Source: Marinimicrobium agarilyticum DSM 16975 (GTDB taxonomy: Bacteria > Pseudomonadota > Gammaproteobacteria > Pseudomonadales > Cellvibrionaceae). Taken from it: 64,000 bases of DNA. A program made the position numbers and the translations under genes. Every line of letters starts with the position of its first letter. Position 1 is the first letter of the stretch. The stretch lies in NCBI RefSeq assembly GCF_000423345.1, contig NZ_KE384008.1:252857-316856 (forward strand), written 5' to 3'. Positions 23,404 through 32,698 of this stretch are shown here, piece by piece. The notes beneath the pieces are model-generated. The model was not told where the DNA came from, made no database searches, and saw only the letters and a program-made list of their open reading frames with translations.

Positions 23404-23810
23404 TGGATACCGAATCTGTAAAAACCAATATCACCTCCGGCGAACACTGGCTTCGCCTGGTGTACATGTTGTTGTTTGCGGTCCTGCTGTATGTGGCCGG
23501 CTTTGTGATGGGTTTTATCATTGTATTGCAGTTTCTGTTCGCGCTGTTGAGTGGCAGCGCCAACAAGAACCTGCGCCAGTTTGGCGAATCCCTCGCGCTG
23601 TATATTTACCGGGTGCTCCAGTTTCTGACGTACAGCCGGGAGGACAAGCCGTTCCCTTTCAGCGACTGGCCGGAACCCGAAGAGCAGGTGGTGGCGACTA
23701 AAACCCGCCCGACACCCCGTCGCAAGACCACGCCAAAAGCCAAAACGGCCACGAAAGCGCCCGACGAAAAACCTGGGGCGACTGACAAGGATGATACTCA
23801 ACCGTCGTAA
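23403..23810 (+). CDS. DUF4389 membrane protein
   Basis: A 135-aa protein with one long or two close membrane segments (LVYMLLFAVLLYVAGFVMGF...VLQFLFALL), a conserved LYIYRVLQFLTYSREDKPFP segment, and a basic Pro/Lys/Thr-rich tail. This is the DUF4389 pattern; function unknown. Its ATG overlaps the gpsA stop by one base, a position it keeps in related gammaproteobacteria as far as I recall. Confidence 0.8.
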   Translation: MDTESVKTNITSGEHWLRLVYMLLFAVLLYVAGFVMGFIIVLQFLFALLSGSANKNLRQFGESLALYIYRVLQFLTYSREDKPFPFSDWPEPEEQVVATKTRPTPRRKTTPKAKTATKAPDEKPGATDKDDTQPS

Positions 23811-23819
23811 GGTGGTGTT

Positions 23820-24287
23820 ATGAAAACCCTGTACATCATGCGTCACGGCCAGGCGCAGGCCCGTGCCGCGACTGACGCCGAGCGGGCATTGACTGATCGA
23901 GGTGAGGCCGAGGTCCGCCAGATGGTTGCTTCATTGGCCGGTGAAATGGTGGGGCTGGAGCAAGTGTGGGCCAGCCCTTACCGGCGTGCGCGCCAGACCG
24001 CGGTTATCGCCAGCGAGGTGCTGGGGCGCGGCGCCGAGCCTACGCTCACTGAACTGCTGGTGCCGGAGGGCCGTGTTGAGCCCCTGTGTGAACAGATCCA
24101 GAATTGCCAGGAGTCTTCGCTGCTGCTGGTCAGTCACATGCCGTTGGTTGGTGAGTTGCTTCATTACCTGACCGGTGCCGAGCCCGGGCGCTATAGCATG
24201 GGAACGGCCTCGGTTGCCTGTGTCACCCTCGATGTGGTCGCGGCCGGCTTGGGCCAGCTGCAGTGGTTGCATCACCGGGAGGAGTAA
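23820..24287 (+). CDS. sixA: phosphohistidine phosphatase SixA
   Basis: A 155-aa single-domain histidine phosphatase: MKTLYIMRHGQAQARAA (RHG catalytic His at residue 9), SPYRRARQTA, and the second His in LLLVSHMPLVGELL. SixA removes phosphate from histidines of phosphorelay and nitrogen-PTS proteins. A ribosome site AAGGTGG precedes it, 9 bp after the DUF4389 gene. Confidence 0.9.
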   Translation: MKTLYIMRHGQAQARAATDAERALTDRGEAEVRQMVASLAGEMVGLEQVWASPYRRARQTAVIASEVLGRGAEPTLTELLVPEGRVEPLCEQIQNCQESSLLLVSHMPLVGELLHYLTGAEPGRYSMGTASVACVTLDVVAAGLGQLQWLHHREE

Positions 24288-25187
24288 GTGTTGACGGTGC
24301 TCCGTTGGTCCCTCTGGCTGGTCTCTTTGCTGATCGCTTTCCCGGTGGTGGCCGCTCAGGAGCCAACGCTCGTCCGCTACCCCGAGGCCGCTGAGGTGCG
24401 ACAACAGCGAAACCACTATTTTGTTGACCTACTCCGCCTTGTTCTTGCGAAAACCGAGCCCGAGTTTGGCCCCTATCAATTGCAGCCGGTCGGCCTGAAT
24501 GTGCCGCAGGGGCGCTTGATGCGAATGCTCTCTACCGGCGAGTCGGTCGATGTGCTGTGGAGTATGACCAGCCGTAGCCGCGAAACCCATTTGAGGCCGG
24601 TGCGAATCCCTTTGGGGCGGGGCCTGATTGGCTACCGCCTGTTGGTTATTCGGGCGGAAGACCGCGCGGCCTTTGCCGAGATAACATCGATTGAGCAGCT
24701 GTCCGAAAAGGTGGCGGGGCAGGGCCCGTCTTGGCCGGATACGGACATCCTCCGCCACAACGGTTTGAGTGTGACCACCAGTGGCTACGACTCTCTGTTC
24801 ATGATGTTGCGCCACGGCCGTATCGATTACATTCCCCGAGCGTTGAACGAGCCCTGGGCAGAGGTGGCCGCGCGCCCGGAGCTTGATCTGGTGGTCGAGC
24901 CAACGCTGATGCTGCATTATCCGGCAGCCAATTATTTTTTTGTCGAGCGCGATAACAGGGTCTTGGCCGAGCGTCTGAGGCGCGGCCTGGAGCTGGCGCT
25001 GGCGGACGGCAGTCTTGAAAAACTGTTCTTCAACCACCCCGACCACAAGGTGATGTTTTCCAAAAGCCAGTATCAGCAACGGCGAGTTTTTCGCCTGGAA
25101 AACCCCTTGTTACCCGACACGGTTCCACTAAAGCGTGAGGCCCTGTGGTGGAAGCCCGAGGTGAAGAGTGAAGCGAGGGCAGAATGA
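24288..25187 (+). CDS. periplasmic substrate-binding-like protein
   Basis: A 299-aa exported protein (signal LRWSLWLVSLLIAFPVVAAQ) with an amino-acid-binding-type fold by pattern (SBP_bac_3-like: RLMRMLSTGESVDVLWSMTS, YDSLFMMLRHGRIDYIPRAL, LADGSLEKLFFNH). No transporter genes are near, so it is more likely a sensor-type or orphan binding protein. The GTG start follows directly on the sixA stop. Ligand unknown. Confidence 0.72.
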   Translation: MLTVLRWSLWLVSLLIAFPVVAAQEPTLVRYPEAAEVRQQRNHYFVDLLRLVLAKTEPEFGPYQLQPVGLNVPQGRLMRMLSTGESVDVLWSMTSRSRETHLRPVRIPLGRGLIGYRLLVIRAEDRAAFAEITSIEQLSEKVAGQGPSWPDTDILRHNGLSVTTSGYDSLFMMLRHGRIDYIPRALNEPWAEVAARPELDLVVEPTLMLHYPAANYFFVERDNRVLAERLRRGLELALADGSLEKLFFNHPDHKVMFSKSQYQQRRVFRLENPLLPDTVPLKREALWWKPEVKSEARAE

Positions 25188-26053
25188 AACGGGAACAACG
25201 GTTTGAGCTTGACGGTTTGTCGCTGAACGCTCAGGTGTGGGGAGAGGCGGGGGCTCGGCCAGTTCTGGCGCTGCACGGTTGGTTGGACAACAGCGCCAGT
25301 TTTGACGCGCTGGCCCAACAGCTTGGCGAGGTCCAACTGGTGGCGTTGGACTTGGCGGGGCACGGACGTAGTGACCACCGCCTCGGTGTCGGTCCCTATA
25401 GCATTTGGGACGATGTGGGTGATGTGTTTGCTGTGGCGGACCAGCTTGGCTGGTCGTCATTCAACTTGTTGGGCCATTCCCGTGGTGGCATTATCGGGAT
25501 GCTCGCCGCAGGAACCTTTCCCGAGCGAATACAGGCGCTCGGGTTGGTGGAGGCCTTGTGGCCGGAGGTTCATCAAGTCAGCGATGCTCCGCGCCAACTG
25601 GCCCGTGCGATTCTGGAAACCCGCGCTTTGAGTCAGAAAAAGTTGACGGTATACGGCGATCTGGAGCGCGCCATACGGGCGCGGGAAAAGGGCATGTTCC
25701 CGCTCAGTCATGGCGCGGCCCGGCTGTTGACCGAGCGCGGTCTAAAGCCGGTGGCGGAAGGCTACTCCTGGAGCAGTGACCCGCGCCTGTTGCTGCCCTC
25801 CGCGGTGAAGTTTACCGAGGCGCACCTGGAAGCCTTTCTGGCCCGGTCCACCGCGCCCATGTGTCTGATTCTGGGGCGGTCCGGCATTCCGAAATTATTT
25901 GAACACTATCAAGACGCCCTGCAGCGGTTTCCCGAGCGGTTGCAGTGGCTGGAAATGCCGGGCGGCCATCATTTGCACATGGAGGAACAGGCTCCGCTCG
26001 TGGCCACCTGCTTGCAACGGTTTTTTGCCGGTGAAACTCTGACAGTGGGATAA
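25184..26053 (+). CDS. alpha/beta-hydrolase
   Basis: A 289-aa cytoplasmic hydrolase with LALHGWLDNSASFDAL (oxyanion), LDLAGHGRSDHR, nucleophile in LLGHSRGGIIGML and a C-terminal GGHHLHMEE with the catalytic His. It overlaps the upstream gene by 4 bp (ATGA). Substrate cannot be deduced; related proteins are annotated as serine hydrolases or esterases. Confidence 0.85.
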   Translation: MKREQRFELDGLSLNAQVWGEAGARPVLALHGWLDNSASFDALAQQLGEVQLVALDLAGHGRSDHRLGVGPYSIWDDVGDVFAVADQLGWSSFNLLGHSRGGIIGMLAAGTFPERIQALGLVEALWPEVHQVSDAPRQLARAILETRALSQKKLTVYGDLERAIRAREKGMFPLSHGAARLLTERGLKPVAEGYSWSSDPRLLLPSAVKFTEAHLEAFLARSTAPMCLILGRSGIPKLFEHYQDALQRFPERLQWLEMPGGHHLHMEEQAPLVATCLQRFFAGETLTVG

Positions 26054-26056
26054 CCG

Positions 26057-27049
26057 ATGGTGCTGGAGAAATTTTTGAAAACACGCATGATTCGAGTTCA
26101 CCGAACGTTGCCGCGCTTCTTGTTCGCTGCCGTGTTCAAAGCTTTTATGTTGCTTTGGTTTGTGCCGCTATCGTGGGCGCAGGGGCCGGTTCAGCCCCCG
26201 AGCTTTCTGGGGTTGAAGGACTTCCCTCAGGCGCGGGTGGTGTTTCGTGAATATCACCCCGACAGCACCTATGTCCTGGCGCTCTCGACGTATAAAAAAG
26301 TAGGTGGCATCACCTCGGCCGACCGGGAGCAGCGGGTTGCAGGCGATGTCAGCCGCCGGACATTGGAGCTGGCGGAAAACTACAGTGCGCTTGAGGGCTT
26401 TGAATTTTATCGCAAACAACTGAGTGAATTCGCACTGCGCGAATTGTTTGCCTGTCGGGAACGCGAGTGCGGGGGCAGCATCAACTGGGCCAACAACCAC
26501 TTCAACGTGATTCAACTCTATGGTCTGGATCAGCACCAATATTACGGTGTCTACGAAGTGGTTGAAGATGGCCGGGTCTATTATGCGAGTCTGTATGCCG
26601 TGCGTCGCGGCAATCGCCGCGTTTACGTGCAATTGGATCTGGTGCGCACGCCCGAAGACAGCCATGAGACATTGGCGATGAATCCGGCCACCTTCCATCA
26701 CAATCTGCAGGAATCGCATTTTTTTGTGATGCCCGGCCTAGACGTCACAGGCAGTGATGGCAACTGGGAGGTGACAGTGTCCGGTGGTGCGATTGAAGCG
26801 CTCGCGGCCTTGTTGCGCCAGGAGCCCCAATGGCATATCGCTCTGGTGGGGCACGACTATGGGGTGGGAACGCTTGCAGAGCAGAAAGCCCATTCCCTGA
26901 AATATGCGGGCAAAGTTCTCGACGCTCTCAAGGACAAAGGCATCAGTGAGGAGCGTGTTTCCATCTATGGTTTGGGAAGCCTGGCGCCCGCCGGTCGGGG
27001 CGAGCGCAGTGCTAGGGTGGAGGTCGTGCGTTTACCCCGGGGTGGTTAG
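26057..27049 (+). CDS. DUF4892/OmpA-like C-terminal exported protein
   Basis: A 330-aa protein with a signal region near residues 20-40 ([14 protein letters not shown]). The middle domain resembles DUF4892 ([37 protein letters not shown]). The C-terminus is OmpA/MotB-like ([40 protein letters not shown]), suggesting peptidoglycan binding. It is the last gene of the gpsA run and overlaps convergent folE by 4 bp. Confidence 0.75.
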   Translation: MVLEKFLKTRMIRVHRTLPRFLFAAVFKAFMLLWFVPLSWAQGPVQPPSFLGLKDFPQARVVFREYHPDSTYVLALSTYKKVGGITSADREQRVAGDVSRRTLELAENYSALEGFEFYRKQLSEFALRELFACRERECGGSINWANNHFNVIQLYGLDQHQYYGVYEVVEDGRVYYASLYAVRRGNRRVYVQLDLVRTPEDSHETLAMNPATFHHNLQESHFFVMPGLDVTGSDGNWEVTVSGGAIEALAALLRQEPQWHIALVGHDYGVGTLAEQKAHSLKYAGKVLDALKDKGISEERVSIYGLGSLAPAGRGERSARVEVVRLPRGG

Positions 27050-27585
27050 CGCAGAAGCGAGAGAAATTCGGTGCGGGTGGCCTGATTGCTGCGGAAGGTG
27101 CCGAGCATGGCCGAGGTTTTCATCAGAGAGTTCTGCTTTTCGACCCCGCGCATCATCATGCACATGTGCTGCGCCTCGATAATCACCCCAACACCCGATG
27201 CGCCGGTGATGTTCTGGATGGATTCGGCAATCTGCAGGGTCAGCTGCTCCTGGATTTGAAGCCGGCGCGCGTACATATCGACAATGCGCGCAACCTTGGA
27301 CAATCCGAGCACATGGCCAGTGGGAATGTAGGCGACATGTGCCTTGCCGATAAACGGCAGCAGGTGGTGCTCACACAGGGAGTAGAGCTCGATGTCCTTG
27401 ACCATGATCATTTCACTGGATTCGGACGGGAAGAGGGCGCCGTTGACGACGTCTTCAAGGCGTTGCTCATAGCCTTTGGTGAGAAACTGGAAGGCCTTGG
27501 CCGCCCGCTTAGGGGTGTCAACCAGTCCCGGACGTGTCAGATCTTCGCCGATGCCTTCGATGATCCGGGCAAAATGTTCTTTCAT
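27046..27585 (-). CDS. folE: GTP cyclohydrolase I FolE
   Basis: A 179-aa type IA enzyme opening GTP to dihydroneopterin triphosphate for folate and related pterins. Visible: [20 protein letters not shown] (zinc Cys and His), [20 protein letters not shown], and [15 protein letters not shown] with the third zinc Cys. Start preceded by GAGGAAAACACA. Normal length. Confidence 0.95.
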   Translation of the reverse strand: MKEHFARIIEGIGEDLTRPGLVDTPKRAAKAFQFLTKGYEQRLEDVVNGALFPSESSEMIMVKDIELYSLCEHHLLPFIGKAHVAYIPTGHVLGLSKVARIVDMYARRLQIQEQLTLQIAESIQNITGASGVGVIIEAQHMCMMMRGVEKQNSLMKTSAMLGTFRSNQATRTEFLSLLR

Positions 27586-27815
27586 TGTGTTTTCCTCAAC
27601 CCTGTAGGGGCCTGCAAGCTTTTTAAGAGGGCGGTAACCCTACGTCAAGCGGCCAGTTTGGTAAAGCCTTTTTTACGGTTGCGCGGCGGCCCCGGATCAC
27701 GCCTCAGAGCCACTCGGTGCAAGGTCTGCAAAAAGACTGGGCTGACCGGGGGAACACAAGGGGCGACCATAACCGTTACAATAGACTTTTTCGACCGACG
27801 TATAGGAACAACCGC

Positions 27816-28733
27816 GTGCAACCGACCCAGGATTCGCCCGAGTGGGCGCCATTGACTACTGTTCGTGATTTTATCCGCTGGGGCGCCAGTCGGTTCTCCG
27901 CCGAGGGGCTTTATTTTGGCCACGGCACCGACAACGCCTGGGATGAGGCCGTCCAACTGGTGCTTCACGCGCTCCATCTGCCCGTTCAGAACAGCCGGCA
28001 GGAATGGCTCGATGCAACGCTGACTGAGCCGGAGAGGGAGGCGGTTGCGGCGCTGCTGCAACGGCGCATTGACCAGCGTGTGCCCGCCGCCTACCTGACC
28101 GGCGAAGCCTGGTTCTGTGGTTTGCGCTTTCACGTGGACGAACGAGTACTGGTGCCGCGCTCCCCGATCGCCGAACTGGTTGAAGCGGGGTTTGAGCCCT
28201 GGTTGGAACAGGAGCCCGAGCGGGTGCTCGATCTCTGTACCGGTAGTGGTTGCATCGGTATTGCCTGCGCTTATGCGTTTCCCGAAGCCCATATCCACCT
28301 CAGCGATATCTCTCCCGAGGCCCTTGGCGTCGCCCAGCGCAATATCCACGAACACCACCTTCAGGAACGCGTGACCGCCATTGAGTCCGATCTGTTCTCC
28401 GGGTTGTCGGGCCATCGCTATGATCTGATCGTGAGTAACCCGCCCTACGTGGATGCCAATGATCTGGCGAGCATGCCCGCCGAGTACCATGCGGAGCCTG
28501 GGTTGGCGCTTGAGTCCGGAGACGATGGGTTGGACTTCACCCGTAGACTGTTGGCCGAGGCCGGAGAATACCTGACGGACCACGGGGTTCTGGTGGTCGA
28601 GGTGGGCAACTCTCAAGCGGCTCTTGAACAGGCGTTTCCCCAGTTGCCATTCACTTGGATTGAATTCGAGCATGGTGGGCATGGGGTATTTGTATTGACC
28701 GCCGAGGCGCTCGCCGCCTTTTCTGAGGTATAA
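27816..28733 (+). CDS. prmB: 50S ribosomal protein L3 N5-glutamine methyltransferase PrmB
   Basis: A 305-aa SAM-dependent enzyme methylating a glutamine of ribosomal protein L3. Motifs are [17 protein letters not shown] and [11 protein letters not shown] (NPPY at 208-211), with the PrmB-type N-terminus [20 protein letters not shown]. PrmC is similar but has a different N-terminal domain. The frame is open upstream, but GTG 27816 with AGGAA ahead fits the family length. Followed by aroC after 45 bp, the usual order in pseudomonads. Confidence 0.88.
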   Translation: MQPTQDSPEWAPLTTVRDFIRWGASRFSAEGLYFGHGTDNAWDEAVQLVLHALHLPVQNSRQEWLDATLTEPEREAVAALLQRRIDQRVPAAYLTGEAWFCGLRFHVDERVLVPRSPIAELVEAGFEPWLEQEPERVLDLCTGSGCIGIACAYAFPEAHIHLSDISPEALGVAQRNIHEHHLQERVTAIESDLFSGLSGHRYDLIVSNPPYVDANDLASMPAEYHAEPGLALESGDDGLDFTRRLLAEAGEYLTDHGVLVVEVGNSQAALEQAFPQLPFTWIEFEHGGHGVFVLTAEALAAFSEV

Positions 28734-28778
28734 TCCGCGCTAAATACGCACTGGCAATAGAGAATTTCGGAACCGACT

Positions 28779-29876
28779 ATGTCCGGCAACAGTTTTGGCA
28801 AGCTTTTTACCCTGACCACCTTTGGCGAAAGCCACGGCCCGGCGCTGGGCGCCGTTGTCGACGGCTGCCCGCCCGGCCTGGCGCTCTCGGAAGCGGACCT
28901 TCAGCTCGATCTGGACCGGCGCAAGCCGGGTACCTCCCGCTACACGACCCAGCGCCGCGAGGCCGATCAGGTGCGGATCCTCTCCGGTGTGTTCGAAGGC
29001 AAAACCACGGGTACGCCGATCGGTTTGCTGATCGAAAACACCGACCAGCGCTCCAAGGATTACTCCAAAATCAAAGACCAGTTCCGCCCGGCGCACGCGG
29101 ATTACACTTACCACCACAAATACGGTGTTCGCGATTACCGCGGCGGCGGCCGCTCGTCCGCCCGCGAAACCGCCATGCGGGTGGCGGCGGGCGCCATTGC
29201 CAAGAAGTACCTGCGCGAGCGCTTCGGTATTGAAGTCCGCGGTTACCTCTCCCAACTGGGCCCTATTGAGATTGAAAAAGTCGATTGGGATCAAATTGCC
29301 GAGAACCCCTTCTTCTGCCCGGACGTAGACAAGGTGCCCGAAATGGAGTCCTACATGCAGGCCCTGACCAAAGAGGGCAACTCCGTGGGGGCGAAAATTA
29401 CCGTTGTGGCTACCGGGGTGAAACCGGGGCTGGGCGAGCCGGTGTTTGACCGATTGGATGCGGATATCGCCCACGGCCTGATGAGCATCAATGCGGTAAA
29501 AGGGGTGGAAATCGGGGCCGGCTTTGCCTCGGTGGCCCAGAAGGGGACCGAACACCGGGACGAAATGACTCCCGAAGGTTTTCTGTCCAACCATGCTGGT
29601 GGGGTGCTTGGCGGTATTTCCTCCGGGCAGGATATCGTGGCTCACCTGGCCCTCAAACCCACGTCCAGCCTGCGGGTGCCGGGGCGCGGCATTGATGTCC
29701 ACGGTCAGCCCACCGAAGTGGTGACCACCGGGCGCCACGACCCCTGCGTAGGCATTCGTGCCACCCCGATTGCCGAAGCGATGCTGGCGCTGGTATTGAT
29801 GGATCACTGTCTGCGCCACCGCGCCCAGAATGCCGATGTGCGTACGGATACACCGGTCATACCCGCGACCCCGTAA
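28779..29876 (+). CDS. aroC: chorismate synthase AroC
   Basis: A 365-aa enzyme making chorismate from EPSP, using reduced FMN, at the end of the shikimate pathway that feeds the trp genes later in this window. Signature stretches: [37 protein letters not shown] (with D before it), [20 protein letters not shown] and [16 protein letters not shown] perfect TATAAT at 28729 overlaps the prmB end, a possible own promoter without a clear -35. Confidence 0.96.
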   Translation: MSGNSFGKLFTLTTFGESHGPALGAVVDGCPPGLALSEADLQLDLDRRKPGTSRYTTQRREADQVRILSGVFEGKTTGTPIGLLIENTDQRSKDYSKIKDQFRPAHADYTYHHKYGVRDYRGGGRSSARETAMRVAAGAIAKKYLRERFGIEVRGYLSQLGPIEIEKVDWDQIAENPFFCPDVDKVPEMESYMQALTKEGNSVGAKITVVATGVKPGLGEPVFDRLDADIAHGLMSINAVKGVEIGAGFASVAQKGTEHRDEMTPEGFLSNHAGGVLGGISSGQDIVAHLALKPTSSLRVPGRGIDVHGQPTEVVTTGRHDPCVGIRATPIAEAMLALVLMDHCLRHRAQNADVRTDTPVIPATP

Positions 29877-29983
29877 ACGCTTTTCCCGTGGCTCGATAGT
29901 GTGGCATGCTGGGCCGCCCGGTCCGGCTTGCAGCACTGGTCACCTCTGCCGGGCCTTGTTGTGATTTTTCGGGAGCGCCTGTC

Positions 29984-30757
29984 ATGCAAGACCTCAAGTT
30001 ATCCCTGGTCCAGACCTTTATCACTCCCGACGATCCCGAACTCAACCTCTCGGCCTACGAGCCGTTGTTGCGACGGGCTCAGGGCAGTGACCTGGTGGTG
30101 TTGCCGGAGGTCTTTACCACGGGCTTCAGTGCCTCGGCGCGCAATCACGCCGAAGTGGTGGATGGCCGCGCCTATCAATGGATGGCCCGGTGGGCGCGGG
30201 AACTCGATGCGGTAGTGACCGGTTCGATCGTCGTCCGCGAGAATGATCAGTACAGCAATCGACTGGTCTGGATGAGGCCCTCGGGCGAGTATGCGCAGTA
30301 CGACAAGCGCCACCTGTTTCGGATGGCGGGCGAGCACAAACGCTATGCCGGTGGCAGTGAGCGTCTGATCGTCGAGCTGAAAGGCTGGCGAATCCTTCCG
30401 ATGATCTGCTACGACCTGCGCTTTCCGGTGTGGAGCCGCAACCGCAACGACTACGATATGGCCCTGTACGTGGCCAACTGGCCCGCGGTGCGCTCGCTTC
30501 ATTGGCGTCGGCTTCTGCAGGCGCGCGCCATTGAAAACCTGAGTTACGTGGTGGGTGTGAATCGTATCGGAGAGGATGAAAAGTCACAGGAATATTCCGG
30601 TGACAGTGGCATCTATGGGCCGGCGGGAGAAACCATTCTTGACCTGGAAGAGCGCAATGGCTGCTTCACGGGAACGCTGAGTTCCGAACGGCTGGTGAAC
30701 TACCGCGAATCCTTCCCTGCCTATCTGGACGCGGATCGCTTTACCTTGGACCCCTGA
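29984..30757 (+). CDS. omega-amidase-like carbon-nitrogen hydrolase (YafV type)
   Basis: A 257-aa nitrilase-superfamily protein with the catalytic triad context LPEVFTTGFSASA (Glu), YDKRHLFRMAGEH (Lys) and MICYDLRFPVWSRN (Cys). The DLRFPVWSRN motif is typical of the YafV/Nit2 omega-amidases that hydrolyse alpha-ketoglutaramate. ATG 29984 starts the conserved MQDLKLSLVQTF; the earlier in-frame ATG 29906 adds an unlikely leader. Confidence 0.85.
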   Translation: MQDLKLSLVQTFITPDDPELNLSAYEPLLRRAQGSDLVVLPEVFTTGFSASARNHAEVVDGRAYQWMARWARELDAVVTGSIVVRENDQYSNRLVWMRPSGEYAQYDKRHLFRMAGEHKRYAGGSERLIVELKGWRILPMICYDLRFPVWSRNRNDYDMALYVANWPAVRSLHWRRLLQARAIENLSYVVGVNRIGEDEKSQEYSGDSGIYGPAGETILDLEERNGCFTGTLSSERLVNYRESFPAYLDADRFTLDP

Positions 30758-30762
30758 CGACA

Positions 30763-30791
30763 ATCGGCCCGCTGCCTGGCAGCGGGCCGAT
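30763..30791. terminator. hairpin between convergent genes
   Basis: ATCGGCCCGCTG / CAGCGGGCCGAT, a perfect 12-bp stem with a CCTGG loop, right after the amidase stop. It has no long T-run, so terminator function is inferred from position. Confidence 0.55.
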
Positions 30792-30823
30792 ATCGGAAAG
30801 TGCTTTGGTCGTCTTTGGCCCGC

Positions 30824-31573
30824 TTAGAAGTGCAGCTTGACCGCCGCGTAGGGACCCTTCACTTCCACGTCTGCTGTGACGTCTTCATTGATCTCCAGGT
30901 TCATCTGGCGATAGCCCAGCTCGATACCCAGGTCCAACACCGACTCGACGAAGTTGTAGCTGATGTTGGCGCTCAGGTCGCTCAAGCTGTCGTCGTCATA
31001 ATTGATGGCATTACCCTGTACACCCACGGAGAAACCGGTCAAGGGCAGGTCGAATTGTGCCTTGCCGTACACCATGGGAAGGGTTTCATCCAGAGTGACA
31101 TTCTGCTCTACCAGTGTGGCGCCGGCGGCTTCGCTGGCGGCATAGACGTGGCCGTCAAACTGGCGCATGGTCAGGCCGACATCCAGGCTCACCCAGTTGT
31201 CGAGCAGCTCGTAATACAGGGTGTAATCGATGTGTGTCAGGTCAACATCGGATTCGACGTCACCGGGTACGAACGTTTGACCGTCAAGGGTAAACGTCTC
31301 GTCAACGAACGCAGACTGTTGGCTGCTGAGATCGGTGTACTGTATGCGACCGTTGGGAATCAGGGGGATCGGGTGTTCGAAAGCGACATAGAAGTAATTG
31401 TTGTCACTCTCGCTCAAACCCAGTTTGTTGACATCAATATCGTTGTCGGTATCACCCAGTTGCCCGGAGTAGTCGCTTTGCCACTGACCGGCGCCGGCGT
31501 AGACACCCAGAACGTCCGCGGAGGCGAAAGGGGCGGCCATGACCAGGCCGCTCGCGAGTAATACTTTTTTCAT
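30824..31573 (-). CDS. TIGR04219-type outer-membrane beta-barrel protein
   Basis: A 249-aa protein with signal peptide (MKKVLLASGLVMAAPFASA) and alternating beta-strand pattern. It starts DVLGVYAGAGQWQSDYSG and ends in the aromatic-terminated barrel strand EVKGPYAAVKLHF. These ends match the TIGR04219 outer-membrane family as I recall it. Role unknown. Confidence 0.78.
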   Translation of the reverse strand: MKKVLLASGLVMAAPFASADVLGVYAGAGQWQSDYSGQLGDTDNDIDVNKLGLSESDNNYFYVAFEHPIPLIPNGRIQYTDLSSQQSAFVDETFTLDGQTFVPGDVESDVDLTHIDYTLYYELLDNWVSLDVGLTMRQFDGHVYAASEAAGATLVEQNVTLDETLPMVYGKAQFDLPLTGFSVGVQGNAINYDDDSLSDLSANISYNFVESVLDLGIELGYRQMNLEINEDVTADVEVKGPYAAVKLHF

Positions 31574-31696
31574 AACATCTTCCCATCATTGGTTGGGTGA
31601 GTGGACTGTGTTGTATCTTAGCAGAGCTCTGCGTGAAAAGTGTGACGGAGTGTACGTTGTAAGGTTCCCGATCGATCGGCCAAAGTGTGATCCACG

Positions 31697-32563
31697 CTAT
31701 CCTTTGAGCAGTTGCAGGAACACGCGCGCCGCATTGTTCAGGCTGCGCTGGCGATGATGAATGGCCCCCAGGTTGCGGGTGATCATCGGTTGCTCGGTAT
31801 TGAGCACCTGGACCTGTCCGTCCCCCAATAATGTTTGCGGCAGTACCCCCCAGCCGAGACCGATTGAGACCATCATTTTCAGGGTGTCCAGATGGTTGGT
31901 CACCATGCCTACCGTCAGCGCCAGACCGCGCTCGTCAAACAGCGTCTGTATCAGTCGGGTGGTGTAGGTGTTCGCATCGGGCAAAATGGCCTGCCAGGGG
32001 CTCAGATCTTCCAGACTGACGGACTCGCGTTCGGCCAGCGGATGATTGTGGGCGACGGTGAAGTAGAGATGGTCGCGCCAGATCACTTCCTCGGTCATTC
32101 GCGGGTCGGCGTCCGGAGCCAGAGTGACAATACCCAGGTCAAAGCGGCCCTGAAGCACTTCCTCGTAGGCCTGTTCGGAGTCGAGAAAGTGCAAATCCAG
32201 CTTCACGTCGGGGTAGCGCTCGGTGAAGTGCCGGAGTGTCGGCGGCAGTCGGTGCAGACCGATATGGTGACTGGTAGCGATGCTCAGCCGCCCCCGGACT
32301 TCACCCCGTAGGTCAGTGATGGCCCGTTCGGCGTCGGCGACTTCCTGGAGGATACGCTTGGCGTTCGGCAGCAGCGACAGACCGGCGTGGGTGAGGCTGA
32401 TCTGACGGCCCACCCGGTCGAAGAGGAGGCTGTCGAGCTGGTGCTCAAGCGTCGCGATGCGCTTGCTGACCGCTGGCTGCGTCAGGTGCAGCCGCTGGCC
32501 GGCCGCGGAAAAAGAACCGGTTTCGGCGACGGCCAGAAAGGCCTGTAAGTGTTGAGTGTCCAT
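31697..32563 (-). CDS. LysR-type transcriptional regulator, divergent from leuC
   Basis: A 288-aa regulator with an N-terminal winged HTH (FLAVAETGSFSAAGQRLHLT, QPAVSKRIATLEHQL) and a LysR effector domain. It is divergent from leuCD with 136 bp between. A CATTCC-N5-GGAATG inverted repeat with T-N11-A spacing lies in that gap, so control of itself and the leucine genes is a reasonable inference. The effector is unknown. Confidence 0.88.
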   Translation of the reverse strand: MDTQHLQAFLAVAETGSFSAAGQRLHLTQPAVSKRIATLEHQLDSLLFDRVGRQISLTHAGLSLLPNAKRILQEVADAERAITDLRGEVRGRLSIATSHHIGLHRLPPTLRHFTERYPDVKLDLHFLDSEQAYEEVLQGRFDLGIVTLAPDADPRMTEEVIWRDHLYFTVAHNHPLAERESVSLEDLSPWQAILPDANTYTTRLIQTLFDERGLALTVGMVTNHLDTLKMMVSIGLGWGVLPQTLLGDGQVQVLNTEQPMITRNLGAIHHRQRSLNNAARVFLQLLKG

Positions 32564-32580
32564 AAGGGTGGAAGTTTATC

Positions 32581-32597
32581 CATTCCGTATTGGAATG
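32581..32597. promoter_or_regulatory. LysR-type binding site candidate
   Basis: CATTCC-N5-GGAATG is a perfect 6-bp inverted repeat with the T-N11-A layout, located 18 bp upstream of the LysR start and about 100 bp before leuC, inside an AT-rich intergenic stretch. Confidence 0.55.
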
Positions 32598-32698
32598 CAA
32601 TAGATAAAAATTATAAATTTGTTTTATTGGTTGGCCGCCCTTAAAATAGCCTCACTAAAGCAATTTGAACAGCAACTGTGATTTGGAATCGAGCGGTT

